27,278 nucleotides of DNA, from the IMG/VR virus record IMGVR_UViG_3300009620_000038, positions 1 through 27,278 of that record; one strand, written 5' to 3'. The notes under the pieces were generated by a model that did no database searches, was not told the DNA's origin, and worked only from the letters and a program-made list of their open reading frames with translations. Shown one piece after another: positions 21,562-27,278 of the stretch (positions within the stretch are counted from its first letter, which is position 1; each line of letters begins with the position of its first letter). A program made the position numbers and the translations under genes. This DNA comes from a virus.

Positions 21562-21762
21562 GTGGACGTAGACAGTAGATACAGTGTAATTCCATATAAA
21601 AAGGGATTTTATCCTGTCATCCCAGGCATCCCAGGCATCCCAGGAACCCTAGGAACCCCGAGCCCGGGCCCGAGCATGAACCCGGCACCCTCACACAACA
21701 CACCACAACACTATGATCAAGACACTATTAAGCAAGACACTATTAAGCAATACAGACACTAG
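21562..21762 (+). CDS. Possible collagen-like short ORF (66 aa, GTG start)
   Basis: In the divergent intergenic region a frame from GTG 21562 reads a Gly-x-y stretch (VIPGIPGIPGTLGTPSPGP) and two copies of DTIKQ. The DNA shows three exact 9-bp tandem copies of CATCCCAGG from 21618 and two exact copies of CAAGACACTATTAAG from 21718. No ribosome site precedes it and no promoter is seen on this strand, so expression is doubtful. Triplet-phased repeats argue for past or present coding; the portal also ends in Gly-Pro-Pro repeats. Confidence 0.25.
   Translation: MDVDSRYSVIPYKKGFYPVIPGIPGIPGTLGTPSPGPSMNPAPSHNTPQHYDQDTIKQDTIKQYRH
21618..21662 (+). repeat. 9-bp tandem repeats
   Basis: CATCCCAGG occurs three times head to tail at 21618-21644, followed by two diverged 9-base units (AACCCTAGG, AACCCCGAG). 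Repeat slippage could change the number of Gly-x-y triplets if the frame is translated. Confidence 0.85.
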
Positions 21763-22063
21763 AGACAACACATGGGAGAACATCACCAGTAGCATCATCC
21801 GGGGGTGGACAGGAGGCTGGGCAACGGAGCGGAGCGACAACAATGGGCGGTCTCATACACCTAGGGCAGCAACATCGCACTTTAGAACACATAATCGTCA
21901 GCAATCAGGGGGGAGGGGTAGGGCTTGGGTGGAGTTGGGATAGTACATGGATACCCCTGACAATAAATTTTCCGCTAAAAGGCCTCCCGGCAACGCGCTA
22001 CGTCCACAATGTATTCATTATTACGCAATGTAGATTGACTTATATGTCTTCCTATGTTAGTAA
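21763..22063. other. Intergenic stretch with G-rich tract
   Basis: No convincing gene. Short open frames lack ribosome sites. From 21908 to 21939 the + strand has four or five runs of three or more G (GGGGGGAGGGG then TAGGGCTTGGG), a canonical G-quadruplex pattern. An AATACA box copy lies at 22010-22018. I see no reliable rightward promoter, although TTGACT at about 22036 with TAGTAA 17 bases later is a weak candidate. Confidence 0.5.
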
Positions 22064-22243
22064 TTACATAGGATTACATGGGATTGTTACAAGGATCTAG
22101 GAATTACAATGTAACTGGTTGTAACTTACATGTAATTCGTGACTAGTTACAATGTAATTACATGTAATTATTATGTAAGTTACAAATTACATTACATTTC
22201 GGGTCTCTATAAGACCCGTAAATGTAATTATGTAAGTATGTAA
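22064..22243 (+). repeat. Phased TTACA/TGTAA array upstream of the small terminase gene
   Basis: Within 180 bp there are ten TTACA and nine TGTAA pentamers. They form dyads TTACAATGTAA at 22104-22114 and 22147-22157 and TTACATGTAA at 22126-22135 and 22158-22167, with centres 21-22 or 10-11 bp apart, i.e. helically phased. Such arrays bind oligomeric proteins; the small terminase immediately downstream is the obvious partner (pac/cos-type recognition), with replication iterons or operators as alternatives. Confidence 0.75.
22200..22218 (+). other. Hairpin inside the TTACA array
   Basis: CGGGTCT pairs with AGACCCG around CTATA, and flanking ATTT/AAAT extend the stem across one bulged T. It splits the array into a main part and three distal TGTAA copies and stands 40 bases before the terminase start. 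No T-run follows, so it is not a clear terminator. Confidence 0.6.
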
Positions 22244-22257
22244 ATAGGGAGATGTTA

Positions 22258-22749
22258 ATGGCAAAGCGTAGCACAAAGGGAAACTACGACAATACGCCCG
22301 AAGGCATGGCCTTAAACAAGAAGCTATTGCTCCAGGCCGTAGAGGAATGGGGTGGTAACTCCAAGGCAATCAAGGTAGCCGGCATTTCCCGGGCTACGTA
22401 TTTCAGATGGATAAAAGATGACCCTGGTTTTGCGGACGATCTCGAGCAGTCCAAGGTAGCATTTGGGGAGAAGATGTTAGCGGTGGCGATTGACAGGGTT
22501 CAGAACCCGGACAAGAATCGTGGATCTGATGTTTTGCTTATTTCTTTATTGAATGCGTTCCTGGGCCATATCTTTAAGCCGCAGATGGTTGTTGGGGAAG
22601 ACTCGGCGAGGGAGCTTATCACGGAGTGGCGCAAGGCTGCCCGTCAGGAATTAACTAGCCAGGAGCCTTTATCTGAGAATATTGAAGAGACGCTGGATAG
22701 TATTCTGGATAGAAAGAGGACTGGCAATGGCGAAGCCCAAGTCGATTAA
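22258..22749 (+). CDS. terS: Terminase small subunit (163 aa)
   Basis: ATG at 22258 has GGGAG six bases upstream; an ATG at 22252 is too close to it. Residues about 20-60 hold a helix-turn-helix of the terminase-small/HTH type: LQAVEEWGGNSKAIKVAGISRATYFRWIKDDPGF. It is followed by DDLEQSKVAFGEKMLAVAIDRV, the helical oligomerisation part usual in small terminases, and a C-terminal acidic region. It would recognise the packaging site, and the phased TTACA array directly upstream is a candidate target. It precedes the large terminase, as expected. Confidence 0.8.
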   Translation: MAKRSTKGNYDNTPEGMALNKKLLLQAVEEWGGNSKAIKVAGISRATYFRWIKDDPGFADDLEQSKVAFGEKMLAVAIDRVQNPDKNRGSDVLLISLLNAFLGHIFKPQMVVGEDSARELITEWRKAARQELTSQEPLSENIEETLDSILDRKRTGNGEAQVD

Positions 22750-22810
22750 GCAGATGAAGAAGGCCCGTAAGAAGGCACGTAAGCATGATAAGGTGGGACG
22801 CAAGAGGTAA
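22727..22810 (+). CDS. Very basic micro-peptide between terminase genes (27 aa)
   Basis: ATG at 22727 overlaps the end of the small terminase gene in another frame and is preceded by AGAGGA. Of 27 residues, 15 are Lys, Arg or His (KKARKKARKHDKVGRKR). It ends three bases before the large terminase ATG, so all three are probably translated in tandem. It may bind DNA or condense the packaging site. The strong ribosome site supports translation; the role is unknown. Confidence 0.45.
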   Translation: MAKPKSIKQMKKARKKARKHDKVGRKR

Positions 22811-22813
22811 AAG

Positions 22814-24172
22814 ATGACTACTGCCGTTAGGAAGCCGGTTAGAGACCAGGTATTTGATATAGTGGGCTTTGTTCCTACCAAGGAGCAGAAGGTTATTATA
22901 GATTCTCCGTATCGGTTTAACCTCGTGGCCGGGGGAGAGCAGGCTGGTAAGAGCATGATTGCTTCCAAGTATCTCCTGCACCAGTATTTCTTACATAATG
23001 AAGAACATGGTCCTGCGTTATATTGGCTGGTAGCTGCGGACTACGAAAGAACAAGGGCTGAATTTGAATATCTCAAGGATAATTTTGGGATATTGAAGAT
23101 GTTAAAGAAATATTCTCTCCGTGTAGATCCCGGGTTCCTGGAATTGGTGGACGGCACGAGGATAGAGACTAAATCCGCTAAAGACCACAGGACACTGGCA
23201 ATGAGAGCCCCCAACGGAATACTTGGGTGCGAGGCATCTCAACTGGATTTAGATACATTCCACAGGCTTATGGGCAGATGTGCCCCTAAAAAGGGATGGC
23301 TGTTCCTCTCAGGTACATTTGAGGGATCTCTCGGATGGTATCCACAGATGTTTACAGCGTGGGCATCGGGAGCTGATAAGCAGGCCAGGGCCTATTCCCT
23401 ACCGAGCTGGACTAATAAGTATTTATATCCGGGCGGAGAGAACGATCCAGAGATTATCAGGCTGAAGAATTTAGCCAGCGATGACTTTTTTATGGAACGT
23501 ATAGCAGGAAAGCCCAGTCCTCCAAGGGGTCTGGTCTTCCCTGAGTTCCGGCCTGATGCACATGTCGGCAACGTGGAGTATGATCCCCATGTCCCTGTTC
23601 ATATATGGATGGACCCGGGGTACGCCGGAGCATATGCAGTCGAGGTGATACAATTCGTTGGGGAACAGATACGGGTTATCGATGAAATATATGAACAGGG
23701 TTTAATAACCGAGGATATTATAGATATTGTTACTGCCAGGCCGTGGTGGCGGGATGTAAAGTACGGCGTCATTGATATAGCCGGTACCCAGCACCAGGCA
23801 ATGGCAGCTCCCGCTGAGCTGTGGCTGGATAAAGCAGGGCTCTTTATGGCTAGTCAGAAGATAAAAATCAATGAAGGATCTGAAAGATTGAAGAGCTGGC
23901 TTAAAATTGACCCCTCTACACACGCACCAAAGATAGTAATAGACGCAAAGTGCCAGGGATTACTGTCAGAATTCGGTGCATCGCCTAATCCTTTCGACGG
24001 ACAAACGAAAGCATATAGGTGGAAAACAGATAGAGAAGGTAATATAGTGGGGGAAGTACCTGAAGATAAGAACAATCACGGCGTCAAAGCCCTTATCTAT
24101 GGACTGATTGATAAGTTTGGCTACGGATATGTACACAACCGTGACAGTATTCGCGTAAAAAGGTGGGTATAA
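22814..24172 (+). CDS. terL: Terminase large subunit (452 aa)
   Basis: This is the ATPase-nuclease motor that packages DNA. Walker A is GGEQAGKS (residues 40-47). A divergent Walker B/catalytic Glu segment is GILGCEASQLD (Glu140). The coupling motif is LFLSGTFEG (163-171). The RNase H-like nuclease follows: WMDPGY with Asp267, GVIDIAG with Asp321, and NNHGVKALIYGL near 420-431. In most terminases that last segment has Asp where this one has Asn421 and Lys425, so the third metal ligand must come from elsewhere (Asp418 is near) or the nuclease is atypical. Start: AGAGG upstream, 3 bases after the previous stop. It is followed immediately by the portal. Confidence 0.9.
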   Translation: MTTAVRKPVRDQVFDIVGFVPTKEQKVIIDSPYRFNLVAGGEQAGKSMIASKYLLHQYFLHNEEHGPALYWLVAADYERTRAEFEYLKDNFGILKMLKKYSLRVDPGFLELVDGTRIETKSAKDHRTLAMRAPNGILGCEASQLDLDTFHRLMGRCAPKKGWLFLSGTFEGSLGWYPQMFTAWASGADKQARAYSLPSWTNKYLYPGGENDPEIIRLKNLASDDFFMERIAGKPSPPRGLVFPEFRPDAHVGNVEYDPHVPVHIWMDPGYAGAYAVEVIQFVGEQIRVIDEIYEQGLITEDIIDIVTARPWWRDVKYGVIDIAGTQHQAMAAPAELWLDKAGLFMASQKIKINEGSERLKSWLKIDPSTHAPKIVIDAKCQGLLSEFGASPNPFDGQTKAYRWKTDREGNIVGEVPEDKNNHGVKALIYGLIDKFGYGYVHNRDSIRVKRWV

Positions 24173-26020
24173 ATGGCACGTAGAAAACCAGAAGATATCG
24201 TTAAGTTAGTGGATGCCCACTATAATGCGACCGAACCGCTCAGACAGAGAATGCAGGATGACCATTCTCTGTACAGGCTGGACCCCTATGACGCAGGGGA
24301 AGGCTATCAGTCATATACTTCTAATGAACCACACAATTACGCACAGAAAGTAATCGGGTGGATAGCAGGAGCTGAGATGACTGTGCGTATTCCGCACGAC
24401 CAGGCCGACCCGGAACTACGCGACCGCAATGATTTAAAGGAAAGATTCCTTATTGGTATTATTAAAGCAGCGGATGAGAGGCTCTGCCGTATGATGCTGC
24501 CCACGGTACGAGATCAACTTGCATGGTATTCTTCACTCCGTGGATGGTACTCCGGCAGAGCCTTGCTGGCAAAACGGGACGATGGCACAACATACGTGGA
24601 TATCACACCCTGGGACCCGATGCATACTTACTGGGGCGTCGGATCAGACGGATTAGAGTGGGCGTGTTACAAGGTTCCTAAGACCAGAGATCAGATACTG
24701 GCGCAATATAATGTACGCGTCGATTGGGATAGCCAGTATACAGCCGAGGGCATAGATGTCTATGACTTCTATGATAAGGAAATGAACACGATTATTATCC
24801 ACGCAGGCTCTGAGAATCAGCCTTTAATCAGGGTTGTGAAGAAACAAACCAAGCACGGAGCCAACCAGGTTCCTGTATTTTTGGGACCGATAGGATCTAA
24901 TCCATACATAATCGCTATGACCCATACGAATATGGACAATACTATCGCTGATGTAGGCGAAGCAGTGTACACGTCCACTAGGGATTTGTACGAAAAACAT
25001 AACATGATGATGAGTACAATGCTGGAGATGACAGCAAGATCCAGGAGGCAGGGGCTTATTGTAAGATCCAGAGATGGAACAAAAACTTTAGATGAAGATC
25101 CATACCTGGAGGGTTCTGAGATTGCGCTTTCACAAAACGAGAACGTGGAACCCCTGGGACTTCTGGAAGTGGCCAAGGAAACAGGTGCGTTTATGCAGCT
25201 CGTATCCGGGGAAATGCAAAGAGGTGCTATCCCCTACTCAGTATATGGGGATGTCCCCTTCCAGCTCTCAGGGTTTGCTATTAATACACTCCGACAGGGA
25301 GTGGAAACAGTAGTAAGTAAATACCTGAGAGGCGTAGAGAAAGCCTACGAAATGATATTCAATTTAGTATCAGATCAATATGTAACCGGATCGTTCCAGT
25401 CGCTAGAGTTATCAGGAATGGATCGGCATAGAATGTATTTCACAGAGACAATTGAACCTGATATGCTGAAAGCTACCGGCGTTCCGGTCGTGAATCTGGT
25501 CGGACAATTGCCACAGGACGATATGACCAGGTACTCAATGGCACAGATTGCCAGGGAAGGCCCAACGCCTCTCTTGTCAGATCGTGCAATCAGAGATAGA
25601 ATCTTGGCTATACAAGACGCCGACCAGATGGATGACTCTATTAAGGAACAAATGGCGGAAAGAATGTTGCCGGAAGCAGCATTGTGGACGCTACTCCGAG
25701 CATCCGAGCGTCAAGGGCGTGAGGATCTCGTCAGTTTTTATACAGGAGAATTGATGAACGTGATCATGCAGAAGCGACAGGCTGCACAGATGATGCAGCA
25801 ACAAATGGCAATGCAGGCCGGTGGACCCCCAGGACCGGGGGGACCCCCCGGACCGGGCGGACCCCCTTCCCCGACCGGACCTCCCGGGGGACCACCGACT
25901 ACCCGACCAGAAGTAATGCCTAATGCCATGATGGGCGTACCCCCTCCAGCTCCTACGCCACAAGCAGGACCACTAGTACCGCCGGGCACTCCGAGACCTG
26001 GCGCACAAGGAGGGCCATAA
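24173..26020 (+). CDS. Portal protein with collagen-like C-terminal tail (615 aa)
   Basis: The portal forms the dodecameric DNA channel of the head. The call rests on length, position straight after terL (start abuts its stop, with AAGGTGGG upstream) and the internal layout: an N-terminal helical clip region, a beta-rich middle, WDPMHTYWGVGSDGLEW, a long helix (STRDLYEKHNMMMSTMLEMTARSRR) and QLSGFAINTLRQGVETVVSKYL. From about 547 a Gln/Met-rich helix leads into Gly-Pro-Pro repeats (GGPPGPGGPPGPGGPPSP) and a proline-rich end. A collagen-like tail on a portal is unusual and could project into the capsid or contact a scaffold. A high-GC antisense frame here is a shadow of these repeats. Confidence 0.75.
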   Translation: MARRKPEDIVKLVDAHYNATEPLRQRMQDDHSLYRLDPYDAGEGYQSYTSNEPHNYAQKVIGWIAGAEMTVRIPHDQADPELRDRNDLKERFLIGIIKAADERLCRMMLPTVRDQLAWYSSLRGWYSGRALLAKRDDGTTYVDITPWDPMHTYWGVGSDGLEWACYKVPKTRDQILAQYNVRVDWDSQYTAEGIDVYDFYDKEMNTIIIHAGSENQPLIRVVKKQTKHGANQVPVFLGPIGSNPYIIAMTHTNMDNTIADVGEAVYTSTRDLYEKHNMMMSTMLEMTARSRRQGLIVRSRDGTKTLDEDPYLEGSEIALSQNENVEPLGLLEVAKETGAFMQLVSGEMQRGAIPYSVYGDVPFQLSGFAINTLRQGVETVVSKYLRGVEKAYEMIFNLVSDQYVTGSFQSLELSGMDRHRMYFTETIEPDMLKATGVPVVNLVGQLPQDDMTRYSMAQIAREGPTPLLSDRAIRDRILAIQDADQMDDSIKEQMAERMLPEAALWTLLRASERQGREDLVSFYTGELMNVIMQKRQAAQMMQQQMAMQAGGPPGPGGPPGPGGPPSPTGPPGGPPTTRPEVMPNAMMGVPPPAPTPQAGPLVPPGTPRPGAQGGP

Positions 26021-27278
26021 ATGGAGCAGCGTAGTCATTTAAATAGAATTCCTGAGTTGGCTGCGAGTATATGGACGGGAGGCCCAGCGAATGTTTTCTG
26101 GGATATGTACTACGGTGATAAGACATTTGAGGAATCAATGGAAGATTTCGGCAATACTATGCTGGGCCATATGGAAGATTATGATATGGCGTCCGCTTAT
26201 GAAGATGATGAGTTTGCCGTCGAGAAAGCCGCATATCAGATTGAAATGGCAGGATCTGCCGACCCGGCAGCTCTTGCTGGAGTAACAGGGATGTTAACAC
26301 CCTGGGGTCCAGGGCTTGATGTCCCAGACATTGCCAGTCTCCTTGAGGAATTTCCTGCTGTCGAGGTGGGCTTCAATACCAACGACGAAGGCCTCTTTGA
26401 TGAAGCAAATGCTATTTCTAACCATCCGGCATTTACCGGAGCTGTTGACAGGATTGAAGACGAGGCTGAAGACCGGGGCCTCCTAGCAGATATTAAAAAC
26501 ATATTCAGTGGCGTTGGTGACTGGCTTGGGGAAAACGTGTTCTCTCCACTGGGTGAGGGTGTGGTGGCACAAGGCGAGGGGACAATGGCAATCGGAGAAG
26601 GTATCGGTGACGCCATAACAGATAGCATTACCACTGCCGGGGATAATTGGCAGTTAAACCAACTGGGGAACAAAGCAGCCTGGGAGCATACGTTAGGCCA
26701 GGGAGTAAGCGAGCAAACCAATAATAAGTTTATGGAACTAGAAGACAAGGCAATGACTCGAGAATACTTCCGGGTCTTAGATGATATTCTGAAAGATGAA
26801 GGCCCAGCCGCGCTGAAGGCATATATAGGAGACGAGCGTAACTATCAGACCGGAGAGCTAGACATGGGCATGGTGAACGAGTGGCTCGAGGATTATCGCA
26901 ACAAAATAAGCGGTGGTGCAGCTGACCCCAATAAATGGAATAGTATGCAGACGTGGCAAAATGCCGTGGATGCTGTACAGTTTTCTATGGATCAGGAATC
27001 CAAAGATGTTACTGCAACTATGCAGCCCACACCCCGCCTGGCAACTTCCTTGCCAGTAGAGTCATGGAAACAAGACATACCGTCCAATATTTATTTAGGT
27101 GACGCGGATCAGGATAAATACAAACCATACTTTATGCCGGGTTCGGCTGGCGATTGGGATGCAGAGGCGTTAATGGAAGAAGGGTTGGAACCAGACGAAC
27201 TCAGTCCGCAAGAACAAATGCTGGGTCACCCACTAGATAGCACTCCATATGACCGATTAAGGGCAGTAGACCGTGATC
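26021..27278 (+). CDS. Large acidic head-module protein, 3' partial (at least 419 aa)
   Basis: ATG at 26021 directly follows the portal stop, with AAGGAGG eight bases upstream, and the frame is open to the end of the window. The visible 419 residues are acidic and mainly helical, with many Asp/Glu/Gly, a long linker-like region (FSPLGEGVVAQGEG) and repeated DEAxx turns. There are no catalytic Ser/His/Asp patterns of head proteases and no clear scaffold coiled coil. Position between portal and the capsid-like gene at the window start (if circular) suggests scaffold, protease or internal protein. Family unknown. Confidence 0.6.
   Translation, partial: MEQRSHLNRIPELAASIWTGGPANVFWDMYYGDKTFEESMEDFGNTMLGHMEDYDMASAYEDDEFAVEKAAYQIEMAGSADPAALAGVTGMLTPWGPGLDVPDIASLLEEFPAVEVGFNTNDEGLFDEANAISNHPAFTGAVDRIEDEAEDRGLLADIKNIFSGVGDWLGENVFSPLGEGVVAQGEGTMAIGEGIGDAITDSITTAGDNWQLNQLGNKAAWEHTLGQGVSEQTNNKFMELEDKAMTREYFRVLDDILKDEGPAALKAYIGDERNYQTGELDMGMVNEWLEDYRNKISGGAADPNKWNSMQTWQNAVDAVQFSMDQESKDVTATMQPTPRLATSLPVESWKQDIPSNIYLGDADQDKYKPYFMPGSAGDWDAEALMEEGLEPDELSPQEQMLGHPLDSTPYDRLRAVDRD

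Noticed and set aside
21713-22100. Two overlapping + strand ORFs (76 and 85 codons) in the intergenic region
   Set aside because: No ribosome sites, atypical composition and overlap with the G-rich tract; no protein-like pattern.
22064-22243. CRISPR array
   Set aside because: The repeated unit is only 5 bp with dyads; there are no 23-40 bp repeats, no uniform unique spacers and no cas genes.
25738-25989. Antisense Gly-Pro-rich ORF at the portal end
   Set aside because: It is the complement of the portal Gly-Pro-Pro repeats, which are naturally stop-free on both strands.

Overview
The window is a piece of a tailed double-stranded DNA bacteriophage genome. It carries terminase, portal, head/connector and tail genes on the + strand and a block of early nucleic-acid genes on the - strand. 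Protein style (Gly/Ala/Thr/Asp-rich beta-structured tail proteins, very small conserved structural peptides) resembles uncultured marine phages; the host cannot be named. Both sigma70-like promoters I can see have close-to-consensus boxes with 17-bp spacers, so a bacterial host with a standard housekeeping sigma factor is likely. No integrase, DNA polymerase, tape-measure protein or recognisable endolysin is visible. With a 615-residue portal, the missing tape measure hints at a short-tailed phage, but genes outside the window could change that.

Layout. (1) 1-9820, + strand: the 3' end of a head gene cut by the window edge, five small head-region genes, a connector-like protein with an apparent carbohydrate-binding-type insertion, a large tail protein, a Vsr/DUF559-like nuclease inside the tail block, an 1108-residue tail fibre and two accessory fibre/decoration proteins. 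(2) 9830-11592, + strand: small helical and membrane proteins where a lysis cassette would be expected. (3) 11638-12428, + strand: a DUF3223/HNH-like protein coupled to a 36-residue putative zinc peptide. (4) 12429-12716: a strongly structured non-coding strip where the two transcription units converge. (5) 12717-18984, - strand: a tightly coupled operon of overlapping genes driven from a promoter at 19022-19050: HTH/excisionase-like protein, an SSB-like candidate, winged helix, PD-(D/E)XK exonuclease-like protein, RecA-fold ATPase, TubC-like docking protein, a sigma region 4 protein, a C5 cytosine methyltransferase with a 363-codon second reading frame inside it, a VRR-NUC nuclease and a small helical protein. 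(6) 19047-21443, - strand: a second leftward unit with its own promoter (21415-21443) and intrinsic terminator (19243-19275): a cysteine-rich GP88-like protein, a chain of micro-ORFs, and two unknown proteins. (7) 21444-22257: the divergent intergenic region, with a collagen-like short ORF, a G-rich tract and a helically phased array of TTACA/TGTAA sites just in front of the small terminase gene. (8) 22258-27278, + strand: small terminase, a 27-residue basic peptide, large terminase, portal with a collagen-like tail, and a large unknown protein running off the window.

The first gene lacks its 5' end and the last lacks its 3' end, and both lie in the head module, so a circular map with scaffold/capsid genes in the gap is plausible (inference). 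The leftward units look like early DNA-metabolism genes and the rightward unit like late packaging and structure genes. The strongest candidates for something under-described are the dual-coded methyltransferase locus (LADS repeats in one frame are WPTP repeats in the other), the phased site array before the small terminase, and the recurring AATACA box in front of micro-ORFs on the - strand.
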